10,621 nt of DNA, taken from contig SFEH01000074.1 in NCBI GenBank assembly GCA_004557315.1, positions 1 to 10,621 of the forward strand, in the 5' to 3' direction. Below the pieces are notes generated by a model. That model saw only the letters and a list, made by a program, of their open reading frames with translations. It was not told where the DNA came from and did no database searches. Origin of the DNA: Bacteroidales bacterium. GTDB lineage: Bacteria > Bacteroidota > Bacteroidia > Bacteroidales > UBA3663. This document shows positions 1 to 6,333 of this stretch, piece after piece. Positions within the stretch are counted from its first letter, which is position 1; the number at the start of each line of letters is the position of its first letter. The translations under genes were made by a program, and so were the position numbers.

Positions 1-1157
1 GCGTTGAGTGGAGAGTTATAACCCTTATTGACCGACTTTGTGCTCCACTTCTCGATGTTAGTCGAGCTCTTTACATTAAACCACTTGAAGAACTTGTAGT
101 CAGCATTTATCTGAGCAGAGAGTCGCTTATAAGTATCCTTGCTGCCAACGACAATACCGTCATTGTCAACGAGTCCAAGATTTGCGAGGAAATGACCCTT
201 TTCGTTACCACCTTGTACGGTGATGTTATGCTGGAGCGACCAGCTGCCTTCAAACAGTTCGTCATACCAGTTTGTGGCTTGTCCATTATATCCGCCAGCA
301 TTGAGTGTCTCTTGGCTAAGGTTGCCAATATAAGTCTGATAGTCAATATAATCAGCAGCATTGAAGAGGTCTGCCTTCTTGCCGAGTGTCTGCATGGTTG
401 CCTTGAGCGAGTAAGAAATGCTTGCTGTACCCTGCGCACCCGACTTGGTGGTGATGATTACGACACCATTACCTGCCTGAGCACCATAGATAGCTGCAGA
501 AGCAGCATCCTTGAGCACCTCCATTGACTGAATCATTGATGGATCAAGGTACTGAATGTTATCCATCTGTACACCATCGACAATGAGGAGAGGACCTGTG
601 TTGCCTGAGTTAGAAGAGTAACCACGCACGCGAATCTGAGCACCTTCGCCAGGAGCTCCTCCGTTGATGATCTGCACACCGGCTGCCTTACCCTGAAGAG
701 AAGCGGCAGCATCGGTAGTAGAGAGTCCCTTGAGGTCTTCAGCCTTGACCGATGCAACGGCACCTGTCAAGTCGCTCTTGCGCTGAACACCGTAACCTAC
801 TACGACAACATCGTCGAGTTTCTGTACATCTTCCATAAGAGTGACTGTCATGCCCTGAGCGGCCTTGACTACCTGTGATGAATAGCCGATGAACGAGACC
901 TCAAGGTCCTTACCAGCATTGGCTTCCACTGTAAACTTACCGTTGATGTCGGTAATTGTACCAGTAGAAGTGCCGACGACACGAATGTTGGCTCCGATGA
1001 TAGGATCGCCAAATTCATCAACAACGGTACCTGTGATCTTCTGTGTCTGTGCAAAAGCAGATGACATCATGCTTGGTGCAACAAAACCAGGAGCACCACT
1101 AGCAAGCAGCACGGTTAAACCTGCAGCAAGCCACGATTTTCTTGTTTTGATACTCAT
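1..1157 (-). CDS. SusC/RagA-family TonB-linked outer-membrane receptor (N-terminal part, runs off left edge)
   Basis: This frame stays open from an ATG at 1157 to the window edge, giving 385 codons of a protein that is usually about 1000 residues. Residues 1-36 form a signal peptide ending in AFA before Gln37. Residues about 40-118 form a carboxypeptidase-regulatory-like domain (ITGTVVDEFGDPIIGANI, then DINGKFTV and LEVSFIGY). A TonB-box-like stretch follows (DDVVVVGYGVQ, 115-125). The plug domain, about 128-240, has the SusC signatures IRVRG (175-179), PLLIVDG (189-195), MEVLKDAASAAIYG (212-225) and NGVVIITTKSG (230-240). The beginning of the beta-barrel follows. Family knowledge: SusC proteins import glycans or peptides across the outer membrane with TonB energy and pair with a SusD lipoprotein, normally encoded directly downstream. 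That position is outside this window, so the substrate cannot be named. No sigma/anti-sigma or SusR-type regulator is seen next to it. Confidence 0.95.
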   Translation of the reverse strand, partial: MSIKTRKSWLAAGLTVLLASGAPGFVAPSMMSSAFAQTQKITGTVVDEFGDPIIGANIRVVGTSTGTITDINGKFTVEANAGKDLEVSFIGYSSQVVKAAQGMTVTLMEDVQKLDDVVVVGYGVQRKSDLTGAVASVKAEDLKGLSTTDAAASLQGKAAGVQIINGGAPGEGAQIRVRGYSSNSGNTGPLLIVDGVQMDNIQYLDPSMIQSMEVLKDAASAAIYGAQAGNGVVIITTKSGAQGTASISYSLKATMQTLGKKADLFNAADYIDYQTYIGNLSQETLNAGGYNGQATNWYDELFEGSWSLQHNITVQGGNEKGHFLANLGLVDNDGIVVGSKDTYKRLSAQINADYKFFKWFNVKSSTNIEKWSTKSVNKGYNSPLN

Positions 1158-1291
1158 GTGTTTTAAATTTAAAGAATGTAAAATTTATTATTAGAAGTGT
1201 ATTTGTATATCTTAAACCATCGTTCCAATAATGTGTATTATCGGTAATGTAATGTTCGACAGCTGTGAAAAAGTTGTCAAATTTTTTGGCA

Positions 1292-1299
1292 CAAAATTA
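1292..1299 (-). promoter_or_regulatory. Candidate -7 element for the SusC-like gene
   Basis: Read on the minus strand the bases are TAATTTTG, an exact match to the Bacteroidetes -7 consensus TAnnTTTG. It would start transcription near 1285 and leave a leader of roughly 130 nt before the ATG at 1157. No TTTG is found at the -33 spacing, so an activator or an ECF-type promoter elsewhere in the gap remains possible. Confidence 0.4.
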
Positions 1300-1435
1300 C
1301 TTCTATTTTGTTTATCTACTTATCCGTTGTACATTTTTAACATACTTTATTAACAATTTTAACAAAACATATGCATACTTAATATCATTTTTGCAACAAA
1401 TGTCAATTATTCTGTGCAGTCTGTGATACAATTGC

Positions 1436-1443
1436 TATCTTTG
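1436..1443 (+). promoter_or_regulatory. Candidate plus-strand -7 element (TATCTTTG) in a hairpin
   Basis: TATCTTTG exactly matches TAnnTTTG and is the same octamer seen before the YitT-family gene. It lies in the loop of an imperfect inverted repeat: GTGAT (1423-1427) plus TTGC (1432-1435) pair with GCAATCAC (1444-1451), with an ACAA bulge. An ATG follows at 1454, but that frame becomes antisense to the YitT-family gene from 1523. No -33 TTTG is present; the nearest base match is TCTG at 1411-1414. It could drive an antisense RNA or be a chance match. Confidence 0.25.
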
Positions 1444-1522
1444 GCAATCACATATGAATGGAAATGATTTGGATTTTCTCAACAAATGTGGCAAGGCACA
1501 TATCAATAAAAACGATATTATC

Positions 1523-2524
1523 TCATTCAGGCGTTACCTCACCCGATGCCGGCAATGTCTTCCATCCTTCTCCAAACGTGTCGTAGGCATCGGTCACTAC
1601 GACAAAGGCCTTTGGGTCGGCATATTTGATCATCTCCTTTACCTCGGGCACTTCTTTTCGTCTCACCACGAGGAAGAGCATCTGCTTGTCGTGATGGGTA
1701 TAGAGTCCCTGGCTCTTGATGATGGTGGCAGTGCGGTCAAGGTCGTCAAGGATGTATGAGCGCAACTCGTCAAGCGGAGTCTCGCTGATGATGAATAGCA
1801 GCTTGTCGTCCTTCGGGCCATTGATGGTGTATGAGACAGAGCGCGAGATGACGTAGATCGACAAGAGCGAATAGAGCGACAGAACGGCGGCCCCAGACTC
1901 GGCATTGCCTCCACTGCCAATACCCAAGCCGATGACAATGAAACCGAAGAGCACAACCGTGCCATCGACAATGAGGATGGCCTGCGAAAAACGAATCTTG
2001 AGGTATTTCTGAATCATCATAGCAATCACGTCGCTGCCTCCTGTCGTTGCTCCCGACCTTACCACAATGCCACTTCCCACACCTATCAGCAAAGCACCGA
2101 TGATGGAAGTGAGCATCAGGTGTTCACTCATATCGAGGCGTCCTCCTATCAGAAGCGTTGGGTCAAGGCTTTCCAATGCTGCCTTGTCGGGATATGACAT
2201 AGCCGACATTACGTTCATTATGAATGGGGTGATGAGCGAAGCCACACACGTTTTGGCTCCCAGGTTACTGCCTAACAAGAAGATGGCAAGCAGCAGAAGT
2301 GGAATGTCGAGCATATAGCCGAACGTACCCACCTGAATGCTTGGGAAGAGATTGTGGAGCACAATGCTCGCACCATAAACACCTCCAGGCACTATATTGT
2401 AAGGGTTGATAAAAAATACGAAACCCGCGGCAAGAATCATGCTGCCCACGATGATGCCAATCCACGACTTCCACCAGCCGAGATCAGTAAGATTGCTGCT
2501 TATGCCTTTTGTCAATGTTTTCAT
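1523..2524 (-). CDS. YitT-family membrane protein (DUF161 + DUF2179)
   Basis: This is an intact 333-residue protein when started at the ATG at 2524. An in-frame TTG at 2545 would add seven residues, but it lies inside the predicted -7 promoter element, so the ATG is preferred. The N-terminal part (about 20-230) is a polytopic membrane domain of the YitT/DUF161 type. It has hydrophobic segments near 21-40, 68-85, 90-108, 136-155, 180-202 and 212-230, and family-like motifs INPYNIVPGGVYG (39-51) and GATTGGSDVIA (158-168). The soluble C-terminal DUF2179 domain (about 240-320) contains TATIIKSQGLYT and VVVTDAYDTFGEGW. The family is widespread in Firmicutes and Bacteroidetes. Its biochemical function is not firmly established; a transporter-like role is often assumed. 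It is same-strand with the YqaA-like gene upstream, with a 92-bp gap and its own probable promoter. Confidence 0.92.
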   Translation of the reverse strand: MKTLTKGISSNLTDLGWWKSWIGIIVGSMILAAGFVFFINPYNIVPGGVYGASIVLHNLFPSIQVGTFGYMLDIPLLLLAIFLLGSNLGAKTCVASLITPFIMNVMSAMSYPDKAALESLDPTLLIGGRLDMSEHLMLTSIIGALLIGVGSGIVVRSGATTGGSDVIAMMIQKYLKIRFSQAILIVDGTVVLFGFIVIGLGIGSGGNAESGAAVLSLYSLLSIYVISRSVSYTINGPKDDKLLFIISETPLDELRSYILDDLDRTATIIKSQGLYTHHDKQMLFLVVRRKEVPEVKEMIKYADPKAFVVVTDAYDTFGEGWKTLPASGEVTPE

Positions 2525-2542
2525 AGTCCCCAAAATTTGGTG

Positions 2543-2550
2543 CAAAGATA
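2543..2550 (-). promoter_or_regulatory. -7 promoter element for the YitT-family gene
   Basis: On the minus strand the sequence is TATCTTTG, a perfect TAnnTTTG. The ATG follows about 18 nt after its end, implying a very short leader of about 12 nt, consistent with the weak Shine-Dalgarno dependence of this phylum. The short dyad CCAAA-A-TTTGG (2530-2540) lies over the expected start of transcription and could bind a regulator. No TTTG is seen at -33. Confidence 0.5.
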
Positions 2551-2616
2551 GTTAATTTTCTCTTCCCTTATCCTATTAATTGTAAAAATATACTCTTTTT
2601 ATTTAAAAGTAACAAA

Positions 2617-3069
2617 TCAACTCACCACGCTTATCATCCCCTGCGTGAGCCACATCCAGACCACGAAGCGGACGAAAATGCCGATAGCGAGGATGAAGAA
2701 GATCTTCCAGAAAGGGGCACGGCTCATGCCAAGGCAGATGATGAGGGCATTGCCGACCGATGGCAGGAAGTTCAGTCCGGCAAGCCAGATACCCTTGCCT
2801 TGCATGAAACGCTGAGCCTTCTCCATCTTTTTCTTATTGATGCGCGCGTGCTTCTCTATCCATTCGGGCGATGCTATCAGTCCGATGAAATAATTGCTCG
2901 TCGCACCTATCAGGTTGCCAATCCAAGCAAAGAAAAGACAGCCCCATGAAGGCCAGCCCATTGCTATGGCAGCCGCCAGAGGCGCTTCGGCATTCATAGG
3001 TATGATGCTGCCTGCCAGCAAGCCGCAAAAGAAAAGACCCCAATATCCCAACGAAAGAATACTATCCAT
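2617..3069 (-). CDS. yqaA: YqaA-family small membrane protein (VTT/SNARE-associated domain)
   Basis: This is a complete 150-residue protein, close to the length of E. coli YqaA (about 142 as I recall). It has four hydrophobic stretches, near 8-35, 40-66, 93-115 and 119-142. Motifs that line up with remembered E. coli YqaA are SIIPMNAEAPLAA (21-33; SATLLPGNSEVVL), GNLIGATSNYFIG (51-63; GNSLGGLTNVILG) and LNFLPSVGNALI (99-110; LSWMPVVGDLLC). The ending FWKIFFILAIGIFVRFVVW also matches the family's last helix. A basic loop (74-91) probably faces the cytoplasm. The family is distantly related to DedA proteins, some of which act in lipid-carrier recycling or proton-dependent homeostasis. YqaA's own function is not settled. 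It is divergent from dsbD across a 160-bp regulatory gap. No strong terminator is seen downstream; there is only a weak AT hairpin at 2595-2609. Confidence 0.88.
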   Translation of the reverse strand: MDSILSLGYWGLFFCGLLAGSIIPMNAEAPLAAAIAMGWPSWGCLFFAWIGNLIGATSNYFIGLIASPEWIEKHARINKKKMEKAQRFMQGKGIWLAGLNFLPSVGNALIICLGMSRAPFWKIFFILAIGIFVRFVVWMWLTQGMISVVS

Positions 3070-3142
3070 AAAATCTCTTTTTTATATCGCCAATGAGTCA
3101 ATACTCACATTGCATTATACCATATTAATAGTAATTATTTTG

Positions 3143-3150
3143 CAAATATA
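3143..3150 (-). promoter_or_regulatory. Candidate -7 element for the YqaA-family gene
   Basis: The minus strand reads TATATTTG, a perfect TAnnTTTG. It would start transcription near 3136 and give a leader of about 67 nt. No matching TTTG occurs 19-21 bp upstream on that strand. The element is the left half of the palindrome at 3143-3163. Confidence 0.4.
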
Positions 3151-3163
3151 ATAATTATATTTG
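3143..3163. repeat. Perfect palindrome in the divergent yqaA-dsbD promoter region
   Basis: The arms CAAATATAAT (3143-3152) and ATTATATTTG (3154-3163) are exact reverse complements separated by a single A. Each arm ends in a TAnnTTTG-type octamer, so the element is symmetric for both strands. Its last four bases (TTTG, 3160-3163) are also the -33 box of the dsbD promoter. A protein bound here could therefore affect both divergent genes. An operator is an inference; AT-rich composition makes chance palindromes more likely than in average sequence, but 10 of 10 paired bases is still notable. Confidence 0.7.
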
Positions 3164-3191
3164 GAGAAATCGGCTTTTTTCTATAAATTTG
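3160..3191 (+). promoter_or_regulatory. Consensus Bacteroidetes promoter for dsbD
   Basis: TTTG (3160-3163), a 20-bp spacer, then TAAATTTG (3184-3191) fits the Bacteroidetes primary-sigma consensus TTTG-N19-21-TAnnTTTG exactly. Transcription should begin near 3197-3199, about 30 nt before the dsbD ATG. The AT-rich leader contains the inverted repeat AAAATTA (3197-3203) / TAATTTT (3208-3214). Confidence 0.75.
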
Positions 3192-3199
3192 CGCGCAAA
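3188..3199. repeat. 12-bp palindrome over the dsbD -7/start region
   Basis: TTTGCGCGCAAA is a perfect palindrome. It is the only GC-rich core in an otherwise very AT-rich region. It overlaps the last four bases of the -7 element and the expected transcription start, which is a natural place for a repressor site. The regulator is unknown. Confidence 0.55.
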
Positions 3200-3229
3200 A
3201 TTAATAATAATTTTAAAATGAACGGATAA

Positions 3230-5290
3230 ATGAAAAGATTTGCAGCTTTAGTTTCGGTTTTTTGGTCATGCATTTCCATCTGCAACGCCCAGTTTGTCGA
3301 GCCTGTTGAATGGTCGGCAAAAGATAGCAAAAAAGGCGATGAATTGACCCTGACATTCAAGGCTTCGATCGAAGATTCTTGGCACATGTACGGACTTGAA
3401 GAGTACACGAATGGTCCGCAGCATACTGAATTCACATTCGAGACTCTTGAAGGTGCCGAACTGTCGGGCAAGCCAAGAGTAGTGGCAGGCTCTCCTATCA
3501 AGCATTTCGACGATGTGTTTGGCATGGATTTGACATATTTCGAGAACTCGGTCTCAATCGCACAGACCTTCAAGCTCACAGGTGAGCAATATAAGGTTGC
3601 TGGCTATGTGACCTTCATGAGCTGCAACGACGGAAACTGCACCCCTCCTACCACCTACGAATTCTCGTTTGCGGGCAATGGAGTGGTAGCAAGCAAGACT
3701 GAAGCAGATAAGGCTGCAAAAAACACAACTGCCATTGCTGCCGGACAGAGCAATGACGGCAATCCGGGGGCTGTGAGCAATGAAGCATCGGAAAATAGCG
3801 AGACAGCCTCGGCACAGACCTCTGCCCCATCCGACCTTTGGGCACCAGTCATCGACAAGCTCAACCAATACAACTCGGAGGGCAATATAATAAGCGATGC
3901 TTCGGGCAAGTCATATTCATGGTGGTATATCCTCATCGCAGGCTTCATAGCCGGACTCGTTGCCCTGGTGACCCCATGCGTATGGCCGATGATCCCGATG
4001 ACTGTCAGCTTCTTCCTGAAGCGCACCAAGGACCGCAAGAAGTCGATCCGCGATGCCTACACCTACGGCATCTCGATCATCGTGATCTATGTGAGTCTCG
4101 GTCTGGCAGTCACAGCCATCTTTGGTGCTTCGGCTCTCAACAGCCTTGCCACCAATGCAGTGTTCAACATCATCTTCTTCCTCCTGCTCGTGATCTTTGC
4201 GCTCTCGTTCTTTGGCGCATTCGAGCTACAGCTGCCTGCAAGCTGGACAAGCAAGCTCGATGAGAAGGCTGACTCAACCACTGGTCTGCTCAGCATCTTC
4301 TTCATGGCATTTACCCTTTGCCTCGTAAGCTTCTCGTGTACGGGTCCTATCATCGGCACCCTCCTTGTCGAAGCTGCCACTTCTGGCTCTATGCTCTATC
4401 CTGCCATCGGCATGTTCGGCTTTGCTTTGGCTCTGTCGCTTCCTTTCACTCTCTTTGCACTTTTCCCTTCAATGCTAAAGTCGATGCCTAAATCTGGCGG
4501 TTGGCTCAACACAGTGAAGGTGGTGCTCGGCTTCTGCGAACTGGCTTTGGCTCTCAAGTTCCTATCGGTTGCCGACCTTGCTTACGGCTGGCGCATCCTC
4601 GACCGCGAGGTGTTCCTCTCGCTGTGGATCGTGATCTTCCTCTTCATGGGCTTGTATCTGCTCAATATGATACGTCTGCCTCACGACGATGACCCACAGC
4701 CAAGCGACCGTGTTTCGACAACACGTCTGATGCTCGCACTTGTCTCAATATCATTTGCCATATATATGGTTCCTGGTCTGTGGGGTGCTCCTTGCAAGGC
4801 TATCAGTGCCTTTGCCCCACCAATGTCAACCCAGGACTTCAACCTCGACCCAGATAGCAAGATGACTACCTACCACAACTACGAGGAAGGCATGGCAGCT
4901 GCCGCACGCACTGGCAAACCTGCACTCGTCGATTTCTCGGGCTACGGCTGCGTCAACTGCCGAAAGATGGAGGCTGCCGTATGGACCGACCCGAAGGTGA
5001 AGGGCATCATCGACAACGAATATATCTTGATTGAACTCATGGTGGATGACAAGACAACTCTGCCAAACGGTCCAGAGACAGTGACCGAGAACGGCAAGGA
5101 GGTGAAGCTGCGCACCATCGGCGACAAGTGGTCGTATCTGCAGCGCTCGAAGTTTGGTGCCAACGCACAGCCATTCTATGTGCTGCTCGATGCCCAGGGT
5201 CAGCCGCTCAATGGCAGCTATTCGTATAACGAGGATGTCAATGCTTATGTGGATTTCCTCAATACAGGTCTGGAGAATTTTGGAAAGTAA
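3230..5290 (+). CDS. dsbD: DsbD-type thiol:disulfide interchange protein (cytochrome c biogenesis/DsbD family)
   Basis: This is an intact 686-residue protein that carries electrons from cytoplasmic thioredoxin across the inner membrane to periplasmic thiol proteins. A signal peptide (1-20, ending CNA before Gln21) precedes an N-terminal DsbD-alpha-like domain (about 22-148) with the redox pair C132/C137 (SCNDGNCTPP). A low-complexity Ala/Ser/Asn linker spans about 150-200. About eight membrane helices follow (roughly 232-518), with the two expected membrane cysteines: C250 in VTPCVWPMIP and C370 in SFSCTGPIIG. The C-terminal thioredoxin-like domain (about 545-686) has the active-site motif GCVNCRK (C574/C577). 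All three cysteine pairs of the known electron relay are therefore present. It is longer than E. coli DsbD (about 565), mainly because of the linker and an insert after the CxxC domain core. An additional cysteine, C522, lies just after the last membrane helix. Its own promoter is at 3160-3191. Confidence 0.95.
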   Translation: MKRFAALVSVFWSCISICNAQFVEPVEWSAKDSKKGDELTLTFKASIEDSWHMYGLEEYTNGPQHTEFTFETLEGAELSGKPRVVAGSPIKHFDDVFGMDLTYFENSVSIAQTFKLTGEQYKVAGYVTFMSCNDGNCTPPTTYEFSFAGNGVVASKTEADKAAKNTTAIAAGQSNDGNPGAVSNEASENSETASAQTSAPSDLWAPVIDKLNQYNSEGNIISDASGKSYSWWYILIAGFIAGLVALVTPCVWPMIPMTVSFFLKRTKDRKKSIRDAYTYGISIIVIYVSLGLAVTAIFGASALNSLATNAVFNIIFFLLLVIFALSFFGAFELQLPASWTSKLDEKADSTTGLLSIFFMAFTLCLVSFSCTGPIIGTLLVEAATSGSMLYPAIGMFGFALALSLPFTLFALFPSMLKSMPKSGGWLNTVKVVLGFCELALALKFLSVADLAYGWRILDREVFLSLWIVIFLFMGLYLLNMIRLPHDDDPQPSDRVSTTRLMLALVSISFAIYMVPGLWGAPCKAISAFAPPMSTQDFNLDPDSKMTTYHNYEEGMAAAARTGKPALVDFSGYGCVNCRKMEAAVWTDPKVKGIIDNEYILIELMVDDKTTLPNGPETVTENGKEVKLRTIGDKWSYLQRSKFGANAQPFYVLLDAQGQPLNGSYSYNEDVNAYVDFLNTGLENFGK

Positions 5291-5438
5291 TTTAGGTTGA
5301 TAAAGATGGAGATAAAGAAGTTAAAGAAGATAAAGGAGTTAAAGACAAATGTGTTAGCCTTTAGTAACAATAGCCTTTAGCTTACATATACAGAACTGAC
5401 AATGCGACTATTGTCTTTATCTTCTTTATCTCCCTAAA
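5291..5438. repeat. Inverted-repeat-bounded intergenic element (MITE-like or terminator-like)
   Basis: The element begins immediately after the dsbD stop codon. The first 18 bp (5291-5308, TTTAGG..GATAAAGA.G) match the reverse complement of the last 18 bp (5421-5438) at 15 of 18 positions. A second register gives perfect 13-bp arms: GGAGATAAAGAAG (5308-5320) with CTTCTTTATCTCC (5421-5433). A third gives AAAGAAGATAAAG (5323-5335) with CTTTATCTTCTTT (5415-5427). The left side is a run of degenerate units of the type GATAAAGA/GTTAAAGA. The interior holds a 10-bp direct repeat TAGCCTTTAG (5355-5364 and 5371-5380) and a small hairpin GACAAT/ATTGTC (5398-5415). No transposase and no clear target-site duplication are visible. 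It could be a non-autonomous element, a purine-rich intergenic repeat family, or the dsbD terminator. Confidence 0.6.
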
Positions 5439-5452
5439 AAACGAGAAGAACA

Positions 5453-6295
5453 ATGGAACAACATAAACCTGTCGCAAATATCGACAAGAAACGCGAGGCA
5501 TTCGCAAGGGCACTCGGAGTGATGCAGACATTGCGCTCCGACTGTCCGTGGGATGCCAAGCAGGACAACGAGAGCATCAGACAGAACACCATCGAAGAGA
5601 CCTACGAACTTGCCGAGGCATTGATTAAGGGCGATGCCAAGGAGATACAGAAGGAATGTGGCGACGTGCTCGAACAGATACTCTTCTATGCTATGTTTGG
5701 CGAAGAGAAAGGACAGTTTGACATCGGTGATGTGTGCAACGCCATGTGCGACAAGCTCGTATTCCGCCACCCTCATGTCTTCAACCCCGATGGCTCGCTG
5801 ATCAGCGAAGTGGGCGCACGCAACGGTGTGGAAGTAGGCAATGCCGACGAAGTGTCGAAGCTCTGGGAGGTGGTGAAACAGAAAGAGAAAGATGGCAACA
5901 AGACCATCCTCAGCGGCATTCCTTCGAGCCTGCCTTCATTGGTCAAGGCCTACCGCATCCAGGATAAGGCTCGCAACGCTGGCTTCGACTGGGAGAAGCG
6001 CGAGGATGTGTGGGAGAAGGTCAAGGAAGAGATCAACGAGTTCCAGGCAGAGGTCAACAACATGGACAAAGAGAAGATGGAAGCCGAATTTGGCGACCTC
6101 CTGTTCAGCCTCATCAATGCTGCCCGTCTCTACAAGATCAAGCCAGACAATGCCCTCGAACATACCAACCAGAAGTTCATCCGCCGCTTCACTTACGTTG
6201 AGACAAAAGCCAAGGAACAGGGCAAGATGCTCAACGACATGACGCTCGGCGAGATGGATGCGTTATGGAATGAAGCGAAAGAAAGTGGGCTTTAA
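5453..6295 (+). CDS. mazG: MazG nucleoside triphosphate pyrophosphohydrolase
   Basis: This complete 280-residue protein (E. coli MazG is about 263) hydrolyses NTPs and dNTPs to the monophosphate plus pyrophosphate in the cytoplasm, cleaning aberrant nucleotides and influencing the stringent response in E. coli. It has two tandem MazG all-alpha domains. The first (about 15-115) shows CPWDAKQ (31-37), the metal-binding EExxE of EETYE (48-52) with E68xxD71 in ECGD, and RHPHVF (105-110). The second (about 160-270) shows KAYRIQDKARNAGFDW (165-180), EExxE in EEINE (192-196) and E212xxD215 in EFGD. Both metal-site sets look intact. The start ATG at 5453 fits the family's usual N-terminus. No -7 consensus is visible between the repeat element and the start. 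It is probably the first gene of a run with the M13 peptidase 38 bp downstream. Confidence 0.96.
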   Translation: MEQHKPVANIDKKREAFARALGVMQTLRSDCPWDAKQDNESIRQNTIEETYELAEALIKGDAKEIQKECGDVLEQILFYAMFGEEKGQFDIGDVCNAMCDKLVFRHPHVFNPDGSLISEVGARNGVEVGNADEVSKLWEVVKQKEKDGNKTILSGIPSSLPSLVKAYRIQDKARNAGFDWEKREDVWEKVKEEINEFQAEVNNMDKEKMEAEFGDLLFSLINAARLYKIKPDNALEHTNQKFIRRFTYVETKAKEQGKMLNDMTLGEMDALWNEAKESGL

Positions 6296-6333
6296 CTTCC
6301 CAACAATAAACTGACAAAAACTATTATAAACAA

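Larger units (their letters stand above)
1158..1522. other. AT-rich intergenic region between the YitT-family gene and the SusC-like gene
   Basis: This 365-bp gap lies downstream of the YitT-family gene and upstream of the SusC-like gene; both are on the minus strand. It holds a candidate minus-strand -7 element (1292-1299), a weak leader hairpin (ATAAT / ATTAT at 1228-1241, loop GTGT), and a plus-strand TATCTTTG inside an imperfect hairpin (1423-1451). I see no convincing terminator for the YitT-family gene and no conserved protein. The only ORF of note starts at 1454 on the plus strand and mostly runs antisense to the YitT-family coding sequence. Confidence 0.6.

Noticed and set aside
107..527. 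Overlapping ORFs on both strands (about 110 codons each)
   Set aside because: They are out-of-frame shadows of the SusC-like gene, whose frame is continuously open from 1157 to the left edge with clear family motifs.
1..1157. Possible polysaccharide utilisation locus
   Set aside because: Only the SusC-like N-terminus is visible. No SusD, glycoside hydrolase, sulfatase or dedicated regulator occurs in the window, so a PUL cannot be claimed.
1273..1294. Inverted repeat TTGTCAAA / TTTGGCACAA upstream of the SusC-like gene as an operator
   Set aside because: It pairs only with a two-base bulge and its core is a T/A run, so it is not distinguishable from chance in this AT-rich region.
1454..1759. 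Plus-strand ORF of 101 codons starting right after a -7-like motif
   Set aside because: From 1523 on it is antisense to the well-supported YitT-family coding sequence, has no recognisable domain, and its composition follows the shadow frame. Only the promoter-like motif is kept as a weak finding.
2595..2609. CTTTT/AAAAG hairpin after the YqaA-family gene as a terminator
   Set aside because: The stem is only 5 bp of mostly A/T pairs. It is too weak to call, although an AT-rich tract follows on the minus strand.
3218..3229. ATG-AAC-GGA-TAA mini-ORF directly before the dsbD start
   Set aside because: A three-codon frame in an AT-rich leader is easily explained by chance, and nothing supports a leader peptide with regulatory codons.
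3838..4263. Plus-strand 141-codon ORF inside dsbD
   Set aside because: It is frame-shifted relative to the DsbD membrane domain, rich in Arg/His/Pro, and has no family resemblance.
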